In this document: positions 7,056 to 13,596 of the stretch, piece after piece | Layout of the letters: each line of letters opens with the position of its first letter | Position numbering within the stretch: the stretch's first letter is position 1 | From: Candidatus Aminicenantes bacterium UBA4085 | GTDB lineage: Bacteria; Acidobacteriota; Aminicenantia; Aminicenantales; UBA4085 | Length of the DNA: 17,384 bases | Reading direction: 5' to 3' | Assembly (NCBI GenBank): GCA_002383325.1 | Contig: DFYJ01000029.1 | Location: forward strand, 1,663-19,046 | Translations under genes and position numbers: made by a program | Notes under the pieces: generated by a model | Told to the model about the DNA's origin: nothing | Seen by the model: only the letters and a program-made list of their open reading frames with translations | Databases searched by the model: none

Positions 7056-7346
7056 TCTTCCTCCCATCTCCGGGATCAAGGGCGGTTCAGGGTATCGGCC
7101 AACGGCGAAGTAGCGAGGACGCAGCCTTTTTCCACGGCTCTCTGAGGGCACCCAGCGGGCGCCGAGGGATGTTTGAGCACGCAACACTCTCACGGAACAG
7201 TGATGGAGTGGGTGGTCATCATACTCGGTAGGTCTTGAATGCGGAGTTCCGCAGGCGCCGAGGAGAGCGGTGGAAAAAGGCGAGTTGCGTCCGAAGCCGC
7301 CGGGACGATACCCTGAACCGCCCTCCCGGAGATGGGAGAAGACTTA
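7053..7346 (-). repeat. Dispersed palindromic element, copy 1
   Basis: The whole gap between two convergent genes is an imperfect inverted repeat. The left arm (7056-7097) and the right arm (7306-7343) are near-identical when one is reversed: both read GTCTTC, then TCCCATCTCCGGG, then AGGGCGGTTCAGGGTATCG, differing by one extra C and a 4-base insertion. Inner arms also pair: GCCTTTTTCCAC at 7124-7135 and its reverse complement at 7270-7281. The ends touch both stop codons (TAG 7053-7055, TAA 7346-7344). The middle contains a 25-base block (7157-7181) identical to copy 2. No transposase is present. It could be a MITE-like element or a structured 3' end; orientation is assigned relative to copy 2. 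Confidence 0.8.
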
Positions 7347-7952
7347 GGATCGATTCGACTCGTCGAGAAGGAGCGCGTAGACCGCCGCGGCGCGGGCCAG
7401 GGTCTCTTCCAGAGCGCCCGAAGTGTCGATGACGTAGTCGGCCCGGCGGGCCTTCTCGGCCGGATCCATCTGGGCCGCCAGCCTCCGCTCCGCGTCGGCG
7501 CGGCTCAATCCGTCACGGGCTGTCAGCCGCCCGATCTGCGTCTCGCGATCGCAGACCGCGACGACCAGGCGGTCGAACCAGCCTTCCAGGCCGGACTCGT
7601 AGATCAGGGCCGCCTCCGATACGAAGACGCCCACGCCGGAAGCCTCGGCTTGGGCGGCCGCGGCCCTCAGGTCGGCGATGACCAGGGGGTGGGTGATCCT
7701 CTCCAAGTCGCGCCGGGCCGCCTCGTCGGCGAAGACGATCCGGCCCAGGGCCGGCCGGTCGATCGTCCCGTCGGCCCGAACGACCCCGGATCCGAAGCGC
7801 TCCCGGACGGGGGCCCAGGCCGGACCGCCCGGATCCATCAGCCGGTGGGCCTCCTGGTCGGCCCGATGCAGACGAGCGCCCCGCGACTCGAAGACGGAGG
7901 CGACGACGCTCTTGCCGCAGGCGATGCCGCCGGTCAGGCCGACGCGCAGCAT
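7344..7952 (-). CDS. coaE: Dephospho-CoA kinase
   Basis: Phosphorylates dephospho-CoA with ATP, the last step of coenzyme A synthesis. The 202 residues match the family. The start MLRVGLTGGIACGKS contains the P-loop (G8-S15), followed by ADQEAHRLM (about 31-39, the substrate-binding region), the LERITHPLV motif (about 83-91) and the LTARDGLSRADAERRLAAQM lid region. The gene starts 10 bases after the PilZ gene, so it is probably carried on the LuxR-PilZ transcript. Its Shine-Dalgarno is weak, and its TAA stop is the outer edge of the palindromic element. Confidence 0.96.
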   Translation of the reverse strand: MLRVGLTGGIACGKSVVASVFESRGARLHRADQEAHRLMDPGGPAWAPVRERFGSGVVRADGTIDRPALGRIVFADEAARRDLERITHPLVIADLRAAAAQAEASGVGVFVSEAALIYESGLEGWFDRLVVAVCDRETQIGRLTARDGLSRADAERRLAAQMDPAEKARRADYVIDTSGALEETLARAAAVYALLLDESNRS

Positions 7953-7962
7953 GGGTGTGCCG

Positions 7963-8361
7963 TCAGGGCTTGGTGACGAACTCGAAGTCCTTGTCGAAGC
8001 GGACGGCCACGCCCTGTTTCTTTTTCTTCTTGTCCGGCTTCTCCAAACGGATGGTCAAGCCGCCGATGCGCAGCTTGACCTTTTCGCCGTCGGTGACCTG
8101 GGGGGGGATCTCGATGACCAGGTGCAGCTTGGACCCGACGATAAGGCCGGAGTCGAGGCAGAAGTAGGCCCCGGTGGAGCTGATGTTCTGGAGAGTGGCC
8201 TCTTCCTTGAACTTCTTGCCCTGCGGCAGACGGCCTTCGATGACGGCCCGCAGGGGCAGATCGAAGCGCCATTCGCGGCGGCGGTTCAGCTCCTCCGCGG
8301 TGGCGGCGGCGCCGGCGGTCTTGCGCTTGCGGGGTTTGGGCTTCGCGGCGGCTTGGGTCAT
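7963..8361 (-). CDS. PilZ-domain protein with intact c-di-GMP motif
   Basis: A 132-residue soluble protein: a Lys/Ala-rich tail (1-27) and a PilZ domain (28-125). Both c-di-GMP-binding motifs are visible: RxxxR at R28-R32 (RREWR) and [DN]xSxxG at N59-G64 (NISSTG), followed by the beta-barrel strands (SKLHLVIEIPP, GVAVRFD). In the family, PilZ domains bind c-di-GMP and act on motility, polysaccharide or transcription partners. I chose the ATG at 8361 because AAGGGA lies 7 bases upstream; the ATG at 8379 has no ribosome site and overlaps nothing useful. A five-lysine run (111-115) lies before the last strand. It lies 22 bases after the LuxR-type gene and 10 before coaE. It is paralogous to the two genes at 9205-9901. 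Confidence 0.88.
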   Translation of the reverse strand: MTQAAAKPKPRKRKTAGAAATAEELNRRREWRFDLPLRAVIEGRLPQGKKFKEEATLQNISSTGAYFCLDSGLIVGSKLHLVIEIPPQVTDGEKVKLRIGGLTIRLEKPDKKKKKQGVAVRFDKDFEFVTKP

Positions 8362-8383
8362 GGAAAATTCCCTTGTCATGGGA

Positions 8384-9076
8384 TTAGAACAGGGCCGAGT
8401 TGATGGCGTAGAGAGCCAGCTGGAGGCGGCTGTGGGTGTCCAGCTTGGCGTAGATGCTCTTGATGTGGGAGCGGACGGTATTCTTGCTGATGAACAGGGT
8501 CGAGGCGATCTCGTCGTTGCTGCGGCCCTGGCCGATGAGCTTGAGCACCTGGAATTCGGTCGGGGTCAGCTGGTCGAGGGTTTTCTCCTTCATGTCCCGC
8601 CCGACCACGGCGATGATGCGGTCCATGATGCTGCTCATCTTGTCGCGGGGCAGCCAGATCTCGCCCTTGGCGATGACCCGGATGGCCTCGGGCAGCTGGG
8701 CGGACTGGTCGTTGAGGTCGAAGTAGCCGCGGGCCCCGACGTTGATCAAGCCGACGATCTCCTCGTGCGAGGGGATGTTGCCCATGATCAGCATCTGGGT
8801 TTTGATCGGATCCTTGCTGATATCCCGTATGGCCTTGCAGACCTCCCGCATGTTGGGCAGGGCCTCGATGCTGGCGAAGAGGATGACGCCCGGCTTGACC
8901 TGTCGGAGAGCCTGCATGAAGGAGTCGATGGTCGCCTTCTCGACGGCCGCGATCTCGATGTCCGGATCGGTTTCGACGGCCTTGAGGATGCCGGCCAGGA
9001 TCAGGTCGGAGGGGCAGTAGACGAGAACCTTGATGGTCGCGGCCGGGGCGGCCGGCTCGGGCTTCTTCTTGTTCAT
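8384..9076 (-). CDS. LuxR/NarL-type regulator with degenerate receiver domain
   Basis: A 230-residue DNA-binding regulator: receiver-like domain (14-140), linker, and a LuxR helix-turn-helix (167-229: LTPTEFQVLKLIGQGRSNDE, then STLFISKNTVRSHIKSIYAK). The HTH is intact, with the usual recognition helix. The receiver keeps the fold pattern but has lost its chemistry. The acidic pair is C21-P22, the phospho-acceptor Asp is A68 (VILFAS), the switch Thr/Ser is G99 and the conserved Lys is L121 (GARGYFDL). It is therefore unlikely to be controlled by classical phosphotransfer; another signal, such as a ligand or protein partner, is more likely. It is first in an operon with the PilZ gene and coaE, has GGAAAGGG before the ATG, and has a strong promoter. 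Confidence 0.9.
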   Translation of the reverse strand: MNKKKPEPAAPAATIKVLVYCPSDLILAGILKAVETDPDIEIAAVEKATIDSFMQALRQVKPGVILFASIEALPNMREVCKAIRDISKDPIKTQMLIMGNIPSHEEIVGLINVGARGYFDLNDQSAQLPEAIRVIAKGEIWLPRDKMSSIMDRIIAVVGRDMKEKTLDQLTPTEFQVLKLIGQGRSNDEIASTLFISKNTVRSHIKSIYAKLDTHSRLQLALYAINSALF

Positions 9077-9114
9077 GCGGGCCCTTTCCAGGGAGTTCGT
9101 TCTCTTCGGCCCGT

Positions 9115-9143
9115 ATCGTAATCGAACCTCCGGAGCGTGTCAA
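9115..9143 (-). promoter_or_regulatory. Promoter for the LuxR-PilZ-coaE operon
   Basis: Minus strand: TTGACA (9143-9138), 17-base spacer, TACGAT (9120-9115). Expected start near 9108, about 32 bases before the ATG at 9076. Confidence 0.7.
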
Positions 9144-9204
9144 TGGAACGGCCGGCCGTGGGGAGGGGCGGGGAGGGTCGGTCCGAAGCGCCGCTCGGCG
9201 CCGT

Positions 9205-9534
9205 TCAAGCGGCGTCGGATGAGATACGGAACCCGGGGTCGAGGCGCAGGCTGATTAGGCGGCCGGTGCGGTCCGGAGAGGGGGAGGGGTGGATGTCCTG
9301 CACCGTCCCGGACAGGGCCAGGCGGAAGGGGGAGCCGAGGAAGATCGTCCGCGGCACGGCCAACGAGAAGCGCAGCTTGACCCCGGGCTGCACCGCGGCC
9401 TTCAGCCAGAGGCAGGCCTGTTCGCTGCTGACGGAGGACAAGCGGGCCGGCTCGACGAACTCGGCCGCCCGGGCGTCGCGCCCGTGGACCATGGCCGGCA
9501 GGTCGAGATCGAAGGCTCGTTCGTGGCGGCGCAT
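9205..9534 (-). CDS. Divergent PilZ-like protein
   Basis: A 109-residue soluble protein that aligns with the PilZ protein at 7963-8361. It keeps an RxxxR at R2-R6 (RRHER), but the second motif reads S34-x-S36-x-x-Q39 where [DN]xSxxG is expected, so c-di-GMP binding is doubtful. The following strands match (VKLRFSLAVP; RLISLRLDPGF). It starts 7 bases after the upstream PilZ-like gene, with a GAG-type ribosome site very close to the ATG. The protein is short for a PilZ protein because it begins at the first motif. The alternative is a small protein of unknown family, but the position beside two relatives supports PilZ. Confidence 0.65.
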   Translation of the reverse strand: MRRHERAFDLDLPAMVHGRDARAAEFVEPARLSSVSSEQACLWLKAAVQPGVKLRFSLAVPRTIFLGSPFRLALSGTVQDIHPSPSPDRTGRLISLRLDPGFRISSDAA

Positions 9535-9541
9535 GCTCTTG

Positions 9542-9901
9542 TCAGGCCTCCGGCTTGATGATGTAGCGGCTGTCGAAATGGACCGTGACTTTCTGGCCGG
9601 CGGCCGGGTTCCGTTTCATCTCGATCATGACCACCCGGCCCTTGATGGCCATCTTGAGGGATTTGTCCTCGGCCAGCTTCTCCGGCAGGTCGATGATCAG
9701 CTTCAGGCGGGTTCCTATGGACACAGGGCTTTTAAGGCTGAAGGTCGAGCCCTGGTGGTTGATGAAGGTCAGGACCGTGGCCTCGCTGAATCCCGCCCCG
9801 CGGGCGTCGACGCCCTCGACCTGGGTGGAGAGGGGGAAATTGAACCCCCGTCCGCCCCCGGCCAGGGCCGAGGCCTCATCGACAAGACCGTTCTTCAGCA
9901 T
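9542..9901 (-). CDS. Divergent PilZ-like protein lacking c-di-GMP motifs
   Basis: A 119-residue soluble protein. The segment EATVLTFINHQGSTFSL (40-56), then VSIGTRLKLIIDLPE (60-74), aligns closely with EATLQNISSTGAYFCL and VGSKLHLVIEIPP of the PilZ protein at 7963-8361. The [DN]xSxxG motif has become F46-x-N48-x-x-G51, and no RxxxR is found ahead of it (only R18 in GGRGFNFP). It is thus probably a PilZ-fold paralogue that no longer binds c-di-GMP in the standard way. The frame is open for 28 more codons upstream, but the ATG at 9901 has AAGGA upstream and is preferred. It is first of a two-gene minus-strand unit and divergent from proS. Confidence 0.68.
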   Translation of the reverse strand: MLKNGLVDEASALAGGGRGFNFPLSTQVEGVDARGAGFSEATVLTFINHQGSTFSLKSPVSIGTRLKLIIDLPEKLAEDKSLKMAIKGRVVMIEMKRNPAAGQKVTVHFDSRYIIKPEA

Positions 9902-9952
9902 TGAGGCATCCTTGATGATCCGTACTTGCTCTTTTTCATTCTTACCGGGCCC

Positions 9953-9981
9953 AGAATGCCATGCCCTGCCGGGAGGGTCAA
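9953..9981 (-). promoter_or_regulatory. Candidate promoter for the two PilZ-like genes
   Basis: Minus strand: TTGACC (9981-9976), 17-base spacer, CATTCT (9958-9953). The -35 is good and the -10 poor, which would fit a promoter that needs an activator. Expected start near 9946. Confidence 0.4.
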
Positions 9982-9988
9982 TCACCCC

Positions 9989-10010
9989 AAAGGGTGAAGG
10001 AAAGGGTGAA
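9989..10010. promoter_or_regulatory. Tandem 10-base repeat, possible operator
   Basis: AAAGGGTGAA occurs at 9989-9998 and again at 10001-10010, with a 12-base period (about one helical turn). It lies just upstream of the PilZ-like promoter's -35 and about 35 bases upstream of the proS -35, the usual place for a regulator bound to one DNA face. No regulator can be assigned. Confidence 0.35.
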
Positions 10011-10044
10011 AAACCCCTCGCGGCCGATCCCCCCTCGCCCGCGG

Positions 10045-10073
10045 TTGACTTCCCGGTCTGCGGGGTCTAGAAT
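10045..10073 (+). promoter_or_regulatory. Promoter for proS
   Basis: TTGACT (10045-10050), 17-base spacer, TAGAAT (10068-10073). Expected start near 10080; a GGAG Shine-Dalgarno (10093-10096) precedes the ATG at 10103. Confidence 0.75.
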
Positions 10074-10102
10074 GTCCCAGCATTTTCCCCCTGGAGCCCC
10101 CC

Positions 10103-11557
10103 ATGAGCAAAGACGAGCGTCTGGTCCGTCAGATCACCCCCAAATCGGAGGATTTCTCCCGCTGGTACATCGAAATTGTGCAGAAGGCCGAGCTGGCCGA
10201 CTACACCCCGATGAAGGGGATGATGGTCATCCGGCCTTACGGCTATGCCATCTGGGAGGCCGTCCAGCGGCAGCTCGACCGGCGGATCAAGGAGACCGGC
10301 CACGTCAACGCCTACTTCCCCCTGTTCATCCCGGAGAGCTTCCTGAAGAAGGAGGCCGAGCACGTCGAGGGCTTCTCGCCCGAAGTGGCCTGGGTCACCA
10401 TCGGCGGACAGGAAGAGCTGGAGGAGAGACTGGCCGTCCGCCCGACCTCGGAGGCCATCATCGGCTTCATGTACTCCAAGTGGGTCAAGTCCTGGCGCGA
10501 CCTGCCCGTGCTGATCAACCAGTGGGCCAACATCGTTCGCTGGGAGAAGGTCACCCGGCCCTTCCTGCGGACGACCGAGTTCCTCTGGCAGGAGGGCCAC
10601 ACCTGCCATGAGACGGCCGAGGAGGGCGAGGCCGAGACGCTCAAGATCCTGGCCATGTACAAGGAGTTCTGCGAGACGGAGCTGGCCATCCCGGTCATCG
10701 CCGGGCGCAAGACCCTGCGCGAGAAGTTCGCCGGGGCCCAGATGACCTACGCCATCGAAGCCCTGATGTCCGACGGAAAAGCCCTCCAGATGGGCACTTC
10801 CCACAACCTCGGCCAGCACTTCTCCAAGGCCTTCGACATCAAATTCGAGGATCGCAGCCAGACTCTGCAGTATGTCTGGCAGACTTCCTGGGGCATGACC
10901 ACCCGGACCATCGGGGCCTTGATCATGGCCCACGGCGACGACTCCGGCCTGCGCCTGCCGCCCCGGATTGCTCCCCAGCAGGCGGTCATCGTTACCATTC
11001 CGGCTTCCGGCTGGAGGGAGACCGTCCTGCCCGTGGCCGAGAAGGTCCGGGAAACCCTGCGCGCGGCCGGGCTGCGGGTGGACCTGGACGCCCGCGAGGA
11101 GTTCACCCCGGGCTGGAAGTACGCCGAGTACGAGATGCGCGGCGTCCCGGTCCGGATCGAGATCGGTCCCCGCGACGTCAAGAACGGCCAGGCGGTCCTG
11201 GTCCGACGCGACCTGAAGAGCAAGGAGACGGTGTCCCTGGAAGCCCTGCCCGCCCGCCTGGCGGCTCTGTTGGAAGAGATCCAGGCCAACCTCCTGAGCC
11301 AAGCCCGGGAGTTCGTGGCGGCCAACACCCGCACAGCCTCGACCTATGACGAGATGAAAACCGTCCTCGAGAACCAGCGCGGCTTCGTCCAAGCCCCTTG
11401 GTGCGGCGGCGAGGCCTGCGAGGACAAGATCAAGATGGAGACGATGGCCACCATCCGGGTCATCCCCATGGACCTGGACCATGTGCCCGTTACCGGCGGC
11501 TGCGTCTGCTGCGGGGCGCCCGGAAAGGCTACGGCCCTCTTCGCCAGGGCCTATTGA
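10103..11557 (+). CDS. proS: Prolyl-tRNA synthetase, archaeal/eukaryotic type
   Basis: Charges tRNA-Pro with proline in the cytoplasm. The 484 residues match the short type without the bacterial insertion (editing) domain. Class II motifs are visible: HVNAYFPLFIPES (67-79), TRPFLRTTEFLWQEGHTCHE (151-170, motif 2) and AHGDDSGLRLPPRIAP (276-291, motif 3). RPTSE (113-117) and QMGTSHNLGQHFSKAF (229-244) contribute to substrate binding. The anticodon-binding domain follows (about 295-395), then the C-terminal domain typical of this type, with cysteines C434, C439, C467 and C470 placed as a zinc site and the characteristic terminal Tyr (ARAY). This form is found in archaea, eukaryotes and a subset of bacteria. 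It stands alone between its own promoter and a hairpin. Confidence 0.97.
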   Translation: MSKDERLVRQITPKSEDFSRWYIEIVQKAELADYTPMKGMMVIRPYGYAIWEAVQRQLDRRIKETGHVNAYFPLFIPESFLKKEAEHVEGFSPEVAWVTIGGQEELEERLAVRPTSEAIIGFMYSKWVKSWRDLPVLINQWANIVRWEKVTRPFLRTTEFLWQEGHTCHETAEEGEAETLKILAMYKEFCETELAIPVIAGRKTLREKFAGAQMTYAIEALMSDGKALQMGTSHNLGQHFSKAFDIKFEDRSQTLQYVWQTSWGMTTRTIGALIMAHGDDSGLRLPPRIAPQQAVIVTIPASGWRETVLPVAEKVRETLRAAGLRVDLDAREEFTPGWKYAEYEMRGVPVRIEIGPRDVKNGQAVLVRRDLKSKETVSLEALPARLAALLEEIQANLLSQAREFVAANTRTASTYDEMKTVLENQRGFVQAPWCGGEACEDKIKMETMATIRVIPMDLDHVPVTGGCVCCGAPGKATALFARAY

Positions 11558-11562
11558 CCGAT

Positions 11563-11582
11563 CTCGGCCCCTTCGGCCCGAG
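11563..11582 (+). terminator. Weak hairpin after proS
   Basis: CTCGG and CCGAG pair across a short inner stem with one mismatch and a CTTC loop, 5 bases after the proS stop. There is no T-run, so termination is uncertain. Confidence 0.3.
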
Positions 11583-11597
11583 GCGCACGCCAAGGGA

Positions 11598-11627
11598 TTG
11601 AACCGACCCGGCGGGCCGGGGTATAAT
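11598..11627 (+). promoter_or_regulatory. Promoter for the PLP enzyme/lipid operon
   Basis: TTGAAC (11598-11603), 18-base spacer, perfect TATAAT (11622-11627). Expected start near 11634, just before an AGGAG (11651-11655) that sits 7 bases ahead of the GTG start at 11663. Confidence 0.8.
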
Positions 11628-11662
11628 TCGCCGCCTTCAAATCAGGCTTGAGGAGCGTTCAC

Positions 11663-12715
11663 GTGGCCCAAAACGAGATATTCCTCGACCGCAACGAGAA
11701 CAACTACGGCCCGGCCCCGGCTTGCTACGAAGTCCTCCGAACCGCCGGCGTAGAGCAGATGAGCTGGTACTCCAAGGTCTACTCCCGCGGCATCAAGAGC
11801 GTCCTGTCGGAAAGGCTGGCCAAGAACCACGAAGTGCCCGAGTCCATCGTCCTGCTCGGCTACGGCGGCGAGGATCTGCTCAAGCAGACCGTCCACTGCT
11901 ACCTGGCCAAGGGCGACACGATTATGATCCCGACCCATTCCTGGTGGTATTACAAGTCCATCGCGGCCGAGAAGGGCGGCTTCACGGTCGAGTACCCCAT
12001 GCTCCCCGGCCCCGACGCCTTCATCTACGATGTCGAGGCGCTGCTGCGTCTGGCCCGCCAGCATGACCCGCGGGTCGTCCTCATCAGCTCGCCCAACAAC
12101 CCCACCGGCAACAGTCTTGAACCGGCCGATCTGCGCCGGGTCCTGCAAGGGCTGGCCGGCTCCATCGTCGTCCTGGATGAGGCCTATTGGGGATTCGGCG
12201 GAGCCACCACCAACTACGTCAAGGACCTGATCAGCGACTTCCCCAACCTGATCATCATCCGGACCTTCTCCAAGTACTTCGCCCTGGCCGGCCTGCGCAT
12301 CGGCTACGCTTTCATGGGCCGCGGCCTGACCCAGCTGGCCCAGTTCGGCGCCCGTTACCTGGGCTACAACCGGCTGTCCGAGAGCGCCGCCCTGGCCGCC
12401 CTCGACTCGGCGGATTATTACGCCGGCATCAGCTCCCGCATGATCGAGGACAAGGAGATGCTCTACCGGGTGATCAACGGCCTGCCCGGATTCAAGGCCT
12501 ACCGGTCCCAGGCCAACTTCATCCTGGCCGACATTCCCCCGGCCAACAAAGACGCCCTCAAGGAAGACTTGGCCCGGCGCGGCATCATCATCAAGTTCTT
12601 CAAGAACGAGCCCTTCCTGGACTACTGCGTCCGGATCACCATCGGCACCCGCGAGCAGAACCAGGCCCTGGCCGAGGCCCTGACCGCCTTCGCCGAGGAG
12701 AAGGGCCTCCGGTGA
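11663..12715 (+). CDS. HisC/CobD-like PLP-dependent enzyme
   Basis: A 350-residue fold-type I PLP enzyme of the histidinol-phosphate aminotransferase group. Motifs: LDRNENNYGP (8-17), GYGGEDLLKQ (66-75), SSPNNPTGN (142-150, N146), VVLDEAYWG (169-177, D172 for the pyridine N), TFSKYFALAGLRIGY (201-215, Schiff-base K204, phosphate-binding R212) and VRITIG (323-328, R324 for the carboxylate). This group includes HisC but also CobD-type decarboxylases of phospho-threonine or phospho-serine; sequence alone does not separate them. No other his gene is present, and the next two genes overlap by 4 bases each and handle CDP-alcohol chemistry, so a role in making an amino-alcohol phosphate is an attractive inference. 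The GTG at 11663 was chosen over the TTG at 11648 because of AGGAG at 7 bases. Confidence 0.85.
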   Translation: MAQNEIFLDRNENNYGPAPACYEVLRTAGVEQMSWYSKVYSRGIKSVLSERLAKNHEVPESIVLLGYGGEDLLKQTVHCYLAKGDTIMIPTHSWWYYKSIAAEKGGFTVEYPMLPGPDAFIYDVEALLRLARQHDPRVVLISSPNNPTGNSLEPADLRRVLQGLAGSIVVLDEAYWGFGGATTNYVKDLISDFPNLIIIRTFSKYFALAGLRIGYAFMGRGLTQLAQFGARYLGYNRLSESAALAALDSADYYAGISSRMIEDKEMLYRVINGLPGFKAYRSQANFILADIPPANKDALKEDLARRGIIIKFFKNEPFLDYCVRITIGTREQNQALAEALTAFAEEKGLR

Positions 12716-13596
12716 GTCTCTACGCCGAGTTCAAGCGGTCGCTGAAGCTGGTCGAGGTCGAGGAGCTCTTCGACCTCTTCCTCTTTCGTCCCCTGGCTTT
12801 TCTCCTGGTCAAGGCCAGCTACCGGACCCGAATCACGCCCAACCAGATCACTTTCTACTCCATCTCGGTGGGGGTGGGGGCCGGCGTCTGCTTCGGCATC
12901 GGCGCTCCCGGGGTGATCGAGGCCGGAGCGGCCCTCTACATCCTGTCCATCATTCTGGACTGCGCCGACGGGCAGCTGGCCCGGCTGAAGAAGAACGGCA
13001 CCCGAATGGGCCGGCTCCTGGACGGGATGGTCGACTACATCACCGAAGCCTCCGTCTACGTGGGCATGGCGGTGGGCCTGCGGCCCGAAGGCTGGCGGGA
13101 TGATCGCTGGTGGATCTTGATGGCGGCGGCCGCAGCCAGCACCATCTTCCATGCCATGCTCCTGGACTATTACCGAAACCGCTTTCTCAATGTCGTCAAT
13201 GGATTTCCGGCCTACGAGACCGAGGACTACCACAGCTTCAAGATCGAGCGCGATGCGCTGCGCGCCTCCGGCGAGCACCCCATCCGCCGCCGCTTCATCG
13301 CCTTCTACCTCTTCTACCTGGAGCTGCAGCGCCGCCTGACCATGCGCCGGCAGACGACCCACACCCTGCGCCAGATCGACCCGCAAGAGTTCCGCCGGGC
13401 CAACCGGATCCTCATCCGCTTTTGGACGCTGCTGGGGACCTCCACCCAGATCGTCCTGCTGACCGCGTCCATCCTCTTCCGCCGGCTGGACATCTTCTTC
13501 TGGCTGCTGATCGTCGTCCTCAACGTGCTGACGGCGGTTCTGTTCTTCATCCAGACCCGCATCGACATCCGGCTGGAAGGGAGCGTCATCGAGTGA
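12712..13596 (+). CDS. CDP-alcohol phosphatidyltransferase family protein
   Basis: A 294-residue membrane enzyme that displaces CMP from a CDP-linked alcohol or lipid. The family signature D-x2-DG-x2-AR-x8-G-x3-D-x3-D is complete, from D83 and D86 through G100 to D104 and D108 (starting DCADGQLARLKKNG). Membrane segments are seen around 46-62, 70-84, 110-122, 134-152 and a C-terminal pair (about 236-256, 260-280). A hydrophilic stretch (about 155-232), rich in Arg, Glu and His, separates the core from the last two helices; this is longer than in PgsA or PssA. The GTG start overlaps the previous stop in a GTGA. Substrates are not fixed by the motif: a CDP-amino alcohol plus diacylglycerol (Kennedy-like) or a CDP-lipid plus a polar alcohol are both possible. 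Confidence 0.92.
   Translation: MSLYAEFKRSLKLVEVEELFDLFLFRPLAFLLVKASYRTRITPNQITFYSISVGVGAGVCFGIGAPGVIEAGAALYILSIILDCADGQLARLKKNGTRMGRLLDGMVDYITEASVYVGMAVGLRPEGWRDDRWWILMAAAAASTIFHAMLLDYYRNRFLNVVNGFPAYETEDYHSFKIERDALRASGEHPIRRRFIAFYLFYLELQRRLTMRRQTTHTLRQIDPQEFRRANRILIRFWTLLGTSTQIVLLTASILFRRLDIFFWLLIVVLNVLTAVLFFIQTRIDIRLEGSVIE

Noticed and set aside
7053..7346. tRNA or known riboswitch inside the palindromic gap
   Set aside because: No cloverleaf pattern, CCA end or recognised aptamer core was seen; the structure is a simple long foldback.
10067..11593. 508-codon minus-strand open frame opposite proS
   Set aside because: Antisense shadow of a well-supported synthetase; starts outside any plausible promoter.
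11663..12715. Assignment of the PLP enzyme as a histidine-pathway hisC
   Set aside because: The family motifs fit, but there are no other his genes and the context points to CDP-alcohol chemistry, so no gene symbol was given.
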